Positions 1 through 8,237 of a stretch of DNA of 41,133 bases are shown here, in pieces. The stretch is from assembly GCF_003353015.1 (NCBI RefSeq), contig NZ_QREM01000010.1:226402-267534 (forward strand). Direction: 5' to 3'. The DNA comes from Xanthomonas arboricola (GTDB lineage Bacteria; Pseudomonadota; Gammaproteobacteria; Xanthomonadales; Xanthomonadaceae). The stretch's first letter is position 1, and every line of letters starts with the position of its first letter. A model generated the notes under the pieces. It had not been told where the DNA came from. It ran no database searches and worked only from the letters and a program-made list of their open reading frames with translations. The translations under genes were made by a program, and so were the position numbers.

Positions 1-160
1 CGGCACACATCCTTTACCTGGCGGCCGCCCTCAACCTGCTTCAGCGTGGCGACAATCTGACTCTCGGTGAACTTGCTCTTGCGCATCGTCGGTCTCCTTG
101 GTGGCTAGTGTGCCCGGAGACCTCTAACTATGGATGGACCAATTTTACGGGGAGTCGACA
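1..160 (-). mobile_element. IS3-family insertion sequence, 5' end only
   Basis: The terminal part of an IS3-family element runs off the left edge of the window. The outer end appears to be at 160, where the minus strand starts TGTCGACTCCCCGTAAAATT, a TG-starting terminus of the kind seen in the IS407 group. About 75 bases inside it lies a transposase OrfA start with a good ribosome binding site. The other end, orfB and any target duplication are outside the window, so the boundary at 160 is inferred from the terminus pattern alone. Confidence 0.75.
3..86 (-). CDS. IS3-family transposase OrfA, N-terminal fragment
   Basis: Reading leftward from the ATG at 84-86 gives 28 residues, beginning MRKSKFTESQIVATLKQVEG, before the window ends. 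This is the usual opening of OrfA proteins of IS3-family elements, which start a helix-turn-helix domain that binds the IS ends. AAGGAG sits 7 bases before the ATG. The gene is cut by the window edge, not visibly by mutation. In this family OrfA is normally joined to the DDE catalytic OrfB by -1 frameshifting; that part cannot be seen here. Confidence 0.8.
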   Translation of the reverse strand, partial: MRKSKFTESQIVATLKQVEGGRQVKDVC

Positions 161-376
161 ACACCTGCTGCAGGCCGCGCTCGCCGTGCATTTCATGACG
201 CTGGCCAGCACGGCCGTGGCCACGACCATCACGCAATAGATCAGCTCGACCTTGCCCTTCATCTTCATTGACTCCTGCAACGACGCGACCAGCGCTGCGT
301 CATGCGTGAAGCCAGTACCATCCAGCTTCAGGACGACAATAAGGGTTTGAAAAAATCTTGATAACTTCCTACTCAT
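128..376 (-). pseudogene. Unrecognised ORF remnant interrupted by the IS end
   Basis: A short open frame starts at an ATG (376), or a TTG at 382, and runs to 128, so its last roughly 11 codons lie inside the IS terminus. It has a basic N-terminus and a hydrophobic segment (ELIYCVMVVATAVLASVM) that could span a membrane. No ribosome binding site is visible before either start. I do not recognise the family. It may be the end of a gene truncated by the IS insertion, or simply non-coding. The stretch 161-410 holds nothing else I can support. Confidence 0.2.
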
Positions 377-410
377 GATCAATACGCATCATGCGCATGA
401 CGTACCGGCC

Positions 411-2078
411 TCAGCCTGACCGAACCTTCCCCAGCTTTTGTTCGAAGTACGCAAATGACTGTTCGTCGGATACAAGAATCACCAGACGTGTTCTTGCCCT
501 CGTACACGCAACATAAAGATCTTCTAACGTGAAGTATCTTTCACCGACTTCCGGCGAAATAGCATCCACGACAACCACGCAGTCGGCCTCGATTCCCTTG
601 AACGCCTTGACCGTGGAAAAAAGTGCCTTGCGGGAGTGCTGAAGCTCTCCGACATCCTCAGTCAAGCCGATACCGTGGCCAATCGAACTACCAGACATCG
701 CCGAATCTGCCATCACTCTCGGGCTAAGGATAGCAACGCTGTTGTTGGAATCTTCCTTCCACTCCTTTGCGAACTGGAAAGCGCGATTTGCCATTTGCTG
801 CTTTCCGATCTTTTCGACGACGACCGCAACTCCGTCCGGCATGCCTGGCATCGACGCAACTTCACTCCCGACACAGGCATTCGTCGCCTTATTGATAGCC
901 ACGGTATTCCGGCAATTGTGCGACAGCCTGTACAAGACATCGGCATCAACATCCTCTTCCGCACTCCGCTTGTACAAATCCTGCCGCCTATCCATAAATG
1001 CCGCCCATCCTCCCTTGTTCTTCTTGAAGGCTTGAAGGGCAATAAGCTGGTCTTCACTGAGATCCTGCGCTTCGTCCACGATCACGGCATCAAACTTTTC
1101 ATCGTCGTCCCATGCCGAAACCTGATCGAATACGGCATTCGGAAGTATCGTGCGGAAGAACTCGTCTAGAGACCCGTTCCCTCTCGCGACACCTGGGCAG
1201 GTCTTGCCAAAAAAGCTATCCACACTCTGAATATGCTCCTTGAGGCTTGGATTTTTCAGCCGCAATGATTCAGCTAGCTTCTTGTTGTAACAGGCGTAAA
1301 GCCCCTTCCCGCCAGCGTCGATTACTGACTGCAGATGCCACATGGCCAGAATGGTCTTCCCGGAACCGGCGGGTCCAGCCACGGCGACGGAAGGCAACTC
1401 AAATAGCCCCTTCAGGGCGCTGAACTGCTGGTGGGTCAAGCGCTCGATGGCATCCTTGTCTGCGCTTACCTCCTTGGTGCCATCGGCAGGCACGATACGG
1501 AACTCCGAGCTGGTCAGCACCTTCGCTGCAGCCTCTTGCACGCCTGCGGTGAAGTTCTTGCCAATGCTCTTGCTTCCCTTGGCAAGCAAGGCACCTCGGA
1601 CTTTAGCCTGAAGTCGCCCCATGTCTTGCCTCGTGGCTAGCATAGTGCCATCAACCAAAGCCGGAACGGCGTTGGCATGGCCATTGGGATAAACCACTAG
1701 CCAACCAAACAAGCCGGGGAATGAATCCTTCCATCCGTTGGCGTCACAAAGGAGACGCTTGAGTTCATGCGCATTTGAAGTTGCTTGCTCCACCGGCGAA
1801 CGTCCAAGGTCCACCCAGCATCCAGCTTCCAGGCGTTGCCAGCCCGACTCTGTCACCCTTATCTCGCGCGATCCTTTCACCTCGATAATTAGCATACCGA
1901 GATTAGGCACCAGAACCACGACGTCAGCCTCCCCGTCCATGACCGGGCCATTTTCCTTGCGCTTGGCCCACCGAACGCCGGGTATAACCAACCAATCCAC
2001 CGGAGCCTGGCCCTTTAAGGCGACTACGACTTCCTTTTCGGCAACATTCAAGGGCAGTGTGCCAAATACCTTTGCCAC
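411..2078 (-). CDS. NERD-domain nuclease fused to UvrD-like SF1 helicase
   Basis: This 555-residue protein probably processes DNA within the defence cassette. The N-terminal ~120 residues resemble a NERD (nuclease-related) domain: acidic E50/D52 followed by IIEVKG (E66, K68), the D-ExK layout of this restriction-like fold. A superfamily 1 helicase follows: Walker A GPAGSGKT at 234-241, Walker B VDEAQD at 333-338, a LSHNCRNT segment near 384-391, and late motifs VKAFKGIEADCVVVVD and YVACTRARTRL. The start is a GTG three bases after the upstream stop, with GGGAG 8 bases before it, so the gene is almost certainly translationally coupled to the giant helicase. NERD-helicase fusions occur in several mobile and defence contexts, but the substrate here is unknown. 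The domain calls come from motifs only. Confidence 0.85.
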   Translation of the reverse strand: MAKVFGTLPLNVAEKEVVVALKGQAPVDWLVIPGVRWAKRKENGPVMDGEADVVVLVPNLGMLIIEVKGSREIRVTESGWQRLEAGCWVDLGRSPVEQATSNAHELKRLLCDANGWKDSFPGLFGWLVVYPNGHANAVPALVDGTMLATRQDMGRLQAKVRGALLAKGSKSIGKNFTAGVQEAAAKVLTSSEFRIVPADGTKEVSADKDAIERLTHQQFSALKGLFELPSVAVAGPAGSGKTILAMWHLQSVIDAGGKGLYACYNKKLAESLRLKNPSLKEHIQSVDSFFGKTCPGVARGNGSLDEFFRTILPNAVFDQVSAWDDDEKFDAVIVDEAQDLSEDQLIALQAFKKNKGGWAAFMDRRQDLYKRSAEEDVDADVLYRLSHNCRNTVAINKATNACVGSEVASMPGMPDGVAVVVEKIGKQQMANRAFQFAKEWKEDSNNSVAILSPRVMADSAMSGSSIGHGIGLTEDVGELQHSRKALFSTVKAFKGIEADCVVVVDAISPEVGERYFTLEDLYVACTRARTRLVILVSDEQSFAYFEQKLGKVRSG

Positions 2079-2081
2079 TCG

Positions 2082-5000
2082 TTAGCTCCCATCTTTCTTT
2101 CTGGCGACGACGGCAATGCCATAGCCAGCCGCTTCGGCCAACTTCAAGTGCCCGTCATCCACGCCAATGCGCTTGATCCGGCGGCTCGTGCCGGCAACCG
2201 TCACCTGCAAGCGATAGACGCCGCCATGACCTTCGTGGGTAGCCAACCAAGTACCGGTTTCACCGCTAACGAAATTGACGTCCTGCGGGCCTGTCTTCTC
2301 CCATAACATGTCCCCCCATTGAAAAGCATCGCCGGGCGCCAAGGCCATGATCTCCTCGAAAGTCATACGCGTCTGCATGGGCACGGCAAGCCTGGCCACT
2401 CTCCCCGTCGTTCGCGATCCATTAGTCAAGCTAGATGCCGTATCGACTAGAAACGGTGGCTTCTCGCCCAGAAGCTGCGAGCGCACCCATGCCATCCGCC
2501 TCGACAGGTTAAACGTATCCACCAGGCAAACCTGCTTGCCCCCCCTATCACTGGCCACAGCAATCAGTTCGGCCACGCCGTTAAGCCGTCCTGAGGCGCT
2601 CGCCCACAGCGGATGAATGATGCCAACGAACATGTCCCCTGTGGTCCATCCTGCAACCTTGCCTCCTTCAGGTTGCGAACCCGGGAATGCGCTGCAATAG
2701 GCGCGTGCCAATGCCGAAGCTTGCGCCATGAACGCAGGATCCATGCCAGGCGCATGGCTTTCGTCCTTCAAGCAACGAAGCAAATTCAGACCCAACTCGC
2801 AATCCAACAAGCCGTGTATATGCCGATTACGGAAACCTTTTAGCAGTCGGTCCGGCGTTCGCCAGCTGTCACCCGACTCATTTGCCTTCCTCTCCTCTAC
2901 GACTCGGCGACCGAATTCGCCATCCGCGTCGAGGCAATCATCCAGCAACTCCATCCAGTGGTCTCCAGCCCATGCAACGATGCCGGCGCCATTAGCATGG
3001 GCATCGGCAAGGTATAGCTCGCCCTCGCCCGGCTGCAACCCGTGAATGGACGCAATTTCGATATCCATGGAATCTACGTCGAGCTTCAGAGCAATAGCTC
3101 GCTGCAGGATCGTGGCAGCGGAGTACCAAGCTGCGCGATGGCGTGTCGAAGCATGAGGCATGTCCCAATCAAAGAACTCGATGCCATCTCGTGCTTCCGA
3201 GCTAATCGCCAAGATGTCGGTTATCTTCGGCGAGGACAAGGCAACCCTGTACCCGCCGATATTCCCAGACTCATCAAGTTTTAGGATGGATTCAACATCA
3301 TCATGCCGGTTCAGCCACTCCCCCTTGGATGACTGGATGCCTCTAGCCGCTTCGAAAGAAAAAAGGCGACTCCCTCCTGCCTTGCTTCTCCCGTTCGTAT
3401 TGATTCGCATGACCTGCTGTTGTCGACCAAGGGAAACGTACGCACCAGCAACTTTATCTCTCGTGGCATCTGAGCGAGCAGGCGACGCTATCGTGGTCCT
3501 GCCAGATCGACCAGTGAAATCCCCCTTCCTCGGCTCATGGAATTTCAGATCGGTGGCGTACGCCCTTGGCACCACGGCGGCATATCGCCACGCCATTCCT
3601 CCACATGCCGGATTCAAGCAATCAATCTGGTCATGATCGAGATTCCCGTGTAAATCATTCGGGATACGCTTAACGAACAAAGCCTTGCACTTCTCGCAAT
3701 GAACGTACTCATATACACCGAGCACAGCCTGATTGACGGCCTTCCATTCCTTGCCTCGTTTCTGTACGTCGCCCACAAGCGCCAATGGCCGCAAGGTCCT
3801 CTTGTCCCAGGTGCGCTCGGAGCCTGGAGCAAAGTCAGCCACGGCCTGATCAGCCTGCCTATCCAAGGCCATAGCCTTTCCGCTGGCTCGGTCCAGATCA
3901 AAGTACAGCGGCTTGACAGTCGTTGGCATGCCAAACATGGGTAGGATGCCTGCCTCGGCTAAGCGTGCCGCCAACGTCGCGGCTGTAAAAACTGGATTTC
4001 TGCACGCTTCTCCAAGCCTATCCGGCAAATCCAGGACACGCTTGGCTAAGTCATCCGGGCTGATATCGCTTGCGGCGCTCAGTACGTTTGCGATGCTTTG
4101 GATTCGCTGTGTCTCGTTGCTCATCCAAGCCATAATCTCTTGCACCAGATCGGTCGGATCATCCGGAACCATGCCCATCTCGCCATGTGTATCCGGATCT
4201 TCCGCCGTATCTACCCAGGCGATCTTGTTCCCATCAAGGAAGAATCTCCGCAACAACTCCTTGGCCATCAGGCGGTCGGCTAGAACCTGCTGACCCTTGG
4301 TCATCGCCAGACCGGGCTGTGGCGGCACCCCACCCGTCATCTCCCCGGGATGATCGAAATGCAGGCGATCGTGCGTCTGTCCACGAGAATAGGTCAACAC
4401 CACGGCAAAGGGCTGACCTGCACGACCAGCGCGACCAGCACGCTGCTGGTAGTTGAAACGCTCTGGAGGCATGTTCGCCTGCAGCACTGCCTGTAGAGAG
4501 CCGATATCCACGCCGACTTCCATTGTCGTAGTCACCGACAAGAAGTCGATCTCATCCACCAGTGGCATGACATCGCGCTCGCCAATGTCGCGGACCTTTT
4601 CGCGATCAAGGAAGATGCCACGGAAATGCCGCTGGCGCTGGGCCTGGTCTTGCGTTTGACCAGTCAGCTCTTCCGCGTGTAGCCGGAAAAGCTCACCCTC
4701 GCCACCATAGTAGTGGCCCGCCCGAACTTCGTCGCTGGTGGGTCCTTTCGCCTCCGCTGCTAGGTCATGGCAACAGCGGGAGCAAATACCGGCAGACGCG
4801 TGCCAATGGATCTGCATGCAGCGCTCGCACTGCCAACTACCATCATCACCACCAACGACCTTGACGTACGTCGACATCAAGTTGACTACGCCCCACTGGT
4901 GACCGGCACTCTTGAGTGCCCCGCGTACCGCGCCCCGGATGGTCTCGAATCCAGCCCCAGACTTCTTGGAGAGAGCTTCAAGATAGGAGCGAACCCGCTT

Positions 5001-8000
5001 CTTTGCCGCGCCCCAAGACCTGTCATTCGGGGAGTCATCTTCCCACTCTTCGTCTGGCTGGTTGCCCCAAGGGCTTGGGTCGATCTTGTACTGCTCAGTC
5101 AGAATACGAAGTACGGAATGGCATGCCTGGGCGAAGCTCTCAGCCTTCACTCCGGAGGGTGCCTTGCTTCCAACGCCCGGCCCCAGGCCCAAATGGCCAA
5201 TGCCACGCGCTTCCAAGTCGTAAAGCAAGCGACCTGACAATGCACCCCAAGCCCGCTTCTTGAGTCGGCGATTCAACTCCTTGGCTTCTTCCTCCTGAGT
5301 TTGCGATCCTCCGATACGGCGCACATTGCCCGCCATATCAAGGACAGTCGTCCAATCCCGCGGCTTGTTCTTGTCCCCAACGATGCGATCGTGATACGAG
5401 GCGCCTCCTGGATTTGTTCCAAGTCCCACGAAGTCTTTCCATAGAACAGGCAACGCCTCATCGCGATTGGGCTGCGCGAACAAGGAATCGAGAGGCACCC
5501 AACCCGGCTTGGCATTTGCCAAACCGTCTAACTCCAACTGGAAAGCGGGGTCAATTCCCCGACTTTTCTTCCGCTCGGCAATCGCAATAAAGTTGTCAAG
5601 CGTGCTTCGAATATCCCGCGGAACTTCCAGGTTCGCGAGGATTTCGTCGGCCTGTTGAGCATGGCCGTCGTCAATCAAATCCCAGAACTGCTTTTTCAGA
5701 AAATCCAGGCTCAAGGATGATCTTTGCTTCAGCTCGGAGTGCAGCATGGTGCGGAGCAGGTGGCCCCAATGCTCCGTCTCCACGTCCAAGGCTAGCTTCG
5801 CTGCTGACTCGCGACTATCCGAAAATGCCACTACCTTTCGCCTATCCCCCGCCGGGAGCTGGCCAATCAGCGAAGTCGCCAACATGTGCGAGACCTTCGA
5901 CAAGCCGGTCGCGAACGCGCGAATCGGAGCTAAGCGTCCTCCACGTTTCTCGGAATAGTCGATGCCGCAATTTGGACATCGCTGCGGCATGGCAGGAATC
6001 TGTCTCTTATACACATCTAGATGTGTAGGAGAGACAGCATCCAGAGTGACTAGGCCAGCATCCTGCTGGATTCTAGCCATCTTCCACTCCGCCTTCCGCT
6101 TGATCCCGGACCCTCTTTCGAAGCCGACTTGATCCCAAGCTCCATCGGTACCCGAGCCATCCTTGCCCATCCATACAACCCCGAGGGAGTCATACGCTTT
6201 GGCGTCGGTACGCCCATCAGTAGAGCGTTCCGGCAGGCCATCAAGATCCGATGGCAGCGCCGTTAGCTCGAATCGCGTCTTGGTTCTCCTCGCCGGGCCT
6301 TTGGTTGTCTCCCGGAATTCGGTCTTGTTTCCGCAAAGCAGCTGGGTTCCGCAACATTCGCAATACAGAACTTCCAGTACCCGGCCCATTCCTTGGCCGC
6401 CGGCGTTCAGGCTTGGCTCCGGGGAAAGCGTGCCGACCAACCGACGCGGATCCTCCGGGATGTCTAGTGGCCTGATAGTTGCCCACAGCCCGTCGATGTT
6501 GCGCGCCATCCAATGGAACCGGAAGCGCGGCAGGGCGCTTTTGAAAGTATCCTTTTCCGAAACCTCGGCCAGCATCAGGAAAAGGCCCTCAGCGGCCATG
6601 CGCCTGTCCTCCTCCCCCAAGCGCGGAAACCAGAATCCCGCCACGTTGACCAACGAAGTCGCTATCAACCTGTTGCCGTGAGAAAACGGGGCAAGCAATC
6701 GCTCTTGCCATTCCCATTCTTTAAGCAGCCCACTGGCGGCAATCGCTGGCTCCTTCCATTGCCCAGTGTCGTATGCGGATACAAGGCCAATCATCTCCCG
6801 TGCGACTTCGTCACCAAGATCAGCCGAGCTACCAGGCTCAAACTTGGCCTCCCCCTTTTCGATGTGGAAGACTGCCTTAGCCTCTTCGCCGCGACCGATA
6901 CCGAAGAACTGCCCGAGAAAATCGTAAGCCTCCTCGCCTTCAAGCGATGCACTGGACGCAAGAATGCGCAGTTGCTTATGGCCAGGCGAAAGCCCCAGCC
7001 GATCCAACAGCAACCTAACCAAATACGCTACTTCCGTGCCCGCCGACTCACGATACAAATGGAGTTCGTCGACGACGAGTTGGAACACGTGTCGCTGGTC
7101 CTCGGCGAGCCAGACTTTGGTTGCCTCGAAAATATCTGCATCGGCCGTATCGTTGGCATACTGGGGATGCTTATGGCGCATCAGCATGATGGAAAGCATG
7201 CTGGTGTTTGTGACTAGAATATCCGGAGGGTTCTGCTGCATCTCCCAGCGGTGGAACATCTCCCCGGAGTTGATCGAAAGATTCGGCACAAATAGTCGAG
7301 CCTGGAGTGCTTTCTCGTATCTGGACTTTGCTCCCTTCACCTCACCCTCGAAAGGCCTGTCTTGATGGCCAACGGGGAGTGCATTTAGCTTTTCGGCCAA
7401 CGATTCACATTCGGCCTTCCTTCGGACGACCAAGGCGTCGATTGCCTCGCTTTCCAATAGCGCCTTATCTATGGCGCCGTTGCACTCGTCGATCTTGCTT
7501 TTATTCTTCTGTCCGCTTGTATCGATTGGATGGCCAGAAACCGGCGTACTTCCGTTGTATCGACCAAAACGTATCCGATTGCCCCCCAAAACCTCGTCCA
7601 AGGCCGTCCGGACCGGTGAAGAGTCCAAGGCTTTTCGCAATCTGGACACTTGATCCTCTACCAATGCGTTCATTGGGTACAACACAAGTGCTCGCACGGC
7701 AGCCGTGCGCGACTCCCGGCGCAGGCAATTTCTTTGCACCTGATACCGGAGACTTCTTTCTGGCCATGGACTGGCAAAGGGTTTACAAGCAGCCCAAAGG
7801 TCGACCCCCTCTCGGATGATCGTCCCCAGCACTGGCAACAGGAAGGATTCGGTCTTACCCGAGCCAGTACCCGTCACCACCACGCAGTGCTTTCCCGCCA
7901 TGGATTCCATGAGCATGCGCTGCTGGTGTTTGTACAAGGGAAAATCGCCGTCGAAGAGTCCGGCACCGACGATACGCTTGAATGCATCGACACCTGCTTC

Positions 8001-8222
8001 GTCCATGCCCGGAAGATCTCCATTTTCAAGATCCTTCAGACTCTTCCCGGAGGCATATGCGGGAACGGGCTCCAAATAGGCGTCCTGAAACAGGACACCA
8101 CTCTTCTTGAGCAGCGCCTCGCGATCCAACTCGAAGCTTCGAGAATTAGTCTTGAACGCGCTCTGGATATAGAGGCGAATGCTTTCCTTGATGCTCTCGT
8201 ATGCCTTGACTGGGTTATCCAT
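2082..8222 (-). CDS. Giant DExH-box helicase with DUF1998-type C-terminus (DruE-like)
   Basis: At 2046 residues this is the largest gene in the window. It carries an SF2 helicase core: Walker A TGTGSGKTES at ~117-126, LVLYPMNALVEDQ (motif Ia), DELH near 382, LASSAS (motif III), then, after a long insert, TTTMEVGVDIG near 1230 and QQRAGRAGRAGQ near 1257. CxxC pairs (CECCG near 635, CPNCG just after the adapter, CERC...CSRCC, CEKC...CLNPAC) suggest zinc ribbons. LYLADAHANGAGIV near 1735 fits the DUF1998 signature. Size and architecture match DruE of Druantia defence systems, although other DUF1998 helicases exist (DrmB of DISARM is shorter). The ATG follows AAGGACAAGG and lies 15 bases after the upstream stop. 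Residues ~729-741 are encoded by a sequencing adapter (6000-6037), so the true local sequence is uncertain. Confidence 0.88.
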   Translation of the reverse strand: MDNPVKAYESIKESIRLYIQSAFKTNSRSFELDREALLKKSGVLFQDAYLEPVPAYASGKSLKDLENGDLPGMDEAGVDAFKRIVGAGLFDGDFPLYKHQQRMLMESMAGKHCVVVTGTGSGKTESFLLPVLGTIIREGVDLWAACKPFASPWPERSLRYQVQRNCLRRESRTAAVRALVLYPMNALVEDQVSRLRKALDSSPVRTALDEVLGGNRIRFGRYNGSTPVSGHPIDTSGQKNKSKIDECNGAIDKALLESEAIDALVVRRKAECESLAEKLNALPVGHQDRPFEGEVKGAKSRYEKALQARLFVPNLSINSGEMFHRWEMQQNPPDILVTNTSMLSIMLMRHKHPQYANDTADADIFEATKVWLAEDQRHVFQLVVDELHLYRESAGTEVAYLVRLLLDRLGLSPGHKQLRILASSASLEGEEAYDFLGQFFGIGRGEEAKAVFHIEKGEAKFEPGSSADLGDEVAREMIGLVSAYDTGQWKEPAIAASGLLKEWEWQERLLAPFSHGNRLIATSLVNVAGFWFPRLGEEDRRMAAEGLFLMLAEVSEKDTFKSALPRFRFHWMARNIDGLWATIRPLDIPEDPRRLVGTLSPEPSLNAGGQGMGRVLEVLYCECCGTQLLCGNKTEFRETTKGPARRTKTRFELTALPSDLDGLPERSTDGRTDAKAYDSLGVVWMGKDGSGTDGAWDQVGFERGSGIKRKAEWKMARIQQDAGLVTLDAVSPTHLDVYKRQIPAMPQRCPNCGIDYSEKRGGRLAPIRAFATGLSKVSHMLATSLIGQLPAGDRRKVVAFSDSRESAAKLALDVETEHWGHLLRTMLHSELKQRSSLSLDFLKKQFWDLIDDGHAQQADEILANLEVPRDIRSTLDNFIAIAERKKSRGIDPAFQLELDGLANAKPGWVPLDSLFAQPNRDEALPVLWKDFVGLGTNPGGASYHDRIVGDKNKPRDWTTVLDMAGNVRRIGGSQTQEEEAKELNRRLKKRAWGALSGRLLYDLEARGIGHLGLGPGVGSKAPSGVKAESFAQACHSVLRILTEQYKIDPSPWGNQPDEEWEDDSPNDRSWGAAKKRVRSYLEALSKKSGAGFETIRGAVRGALKSAGHQWGVVNLMSTYVKVVGGDDGSWQCERCMQIHWHASAGICSRCCHDLAAEAKGPTSDEVRAGHYYGGEGELFRLHAEELTGQTQDQAQRQRHFRGIFLDREKVRDIGERDVMPLVDEIDFLSVTTTMEVGVDIGSLQAVLQANMPPERFNYQQRAGRAGRAGQPFAVVLTYSRGQTHDRLHFDHPGEMTGGVPPQPGLAMTKGQQVLADRLMAKELLRRFFLDGNKIAWVDTAEDPDTHGEMGMVPDDPTDLVQEIMAWMSNETQRIQSIANVLSAASDISPDDLAKRVLDLPDRLGEACRNPVFTAATLAARLAEAGILPMFGMPTTVKPLYFDLDRASGKAMALDRQADQAVADFAPGSERTWDKRTLRPLALVGDVQKRGKEWKAVNQAVLGVYEYVHCEKCKALFVKRIPNDLHGNLDHDQIDCLNPACGGMAWRYAAVVPRAYATDLKFHEPRKGDFTGRSGRTTIASPARSDATRDKVAGAYVSLGRQQQVMRINTNGRSKAGGSRLFSFEAARGIQSSKGEWLNRHDDVESILKLDESGNIGGYRVALSSPKITDILAISSEARDGIEFFDWDMPHASTRHRAAWYSAATILQRAIALKLDVDSMDIEIASIHGLQPGEGELYLADAHANGAGIVAWAGDHWMELLDDCLDADGEFGRRVVEERKANESGDSWRTPDRLLKGFRNRHIHGLLDCELGLNLLRCLKDESHAPGMDPAFMAQASALARAYCSAFPGSQPEGGKVAGWTTGDMFVGIIHPLWASASGRLNGVAELIAVASDRGGKQVCLVDTFNLSRRMAWVRSQLLGEKPPFLVDTASSLTNGSRTTGRVARLAVPMQTRMTFEEIMALAPGDAFQWGDMLWEKTGPQDVNFVSGETGTWLATHEGHGGVYRLQVTVAGTSRRIKRIGVDDGHLKLAEAAGYGIAVVARKKDGS
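6000..6037. other. Nextera mate-pair junction adapter (assembly artefact)
   Basis: These 38 bases are two Tn5 mosaic ends placed head to head. The left half, CTGTCTCTTATACACATCT, is a perfect mosaic-end complement. The right half, AGATGTGTAGGAGAGACAG, differs from the canonical end at two adjacent bases (GG for TA). This exact arrangement is the circularisation adapter of Nextera mate-pair libraries. On the minus strand it is translated as VSPTHLDVYKRQ, close to VSYTHLDVYKRQ, which the perfect adapter would give. It is not biological sequence. Confidence 0.96.
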
Positions 8223-8237
8223 TGCCTTGTCCTTGTC

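Noticed and set aside
2082..8222. Classifying the cassette as DISARM
   Set aside because: DISARM needs separate DrmA, DrmB and DrmC (PLD) proteins; here one very large helicase carries the DUF1998-type end and no PLD motif is seen.
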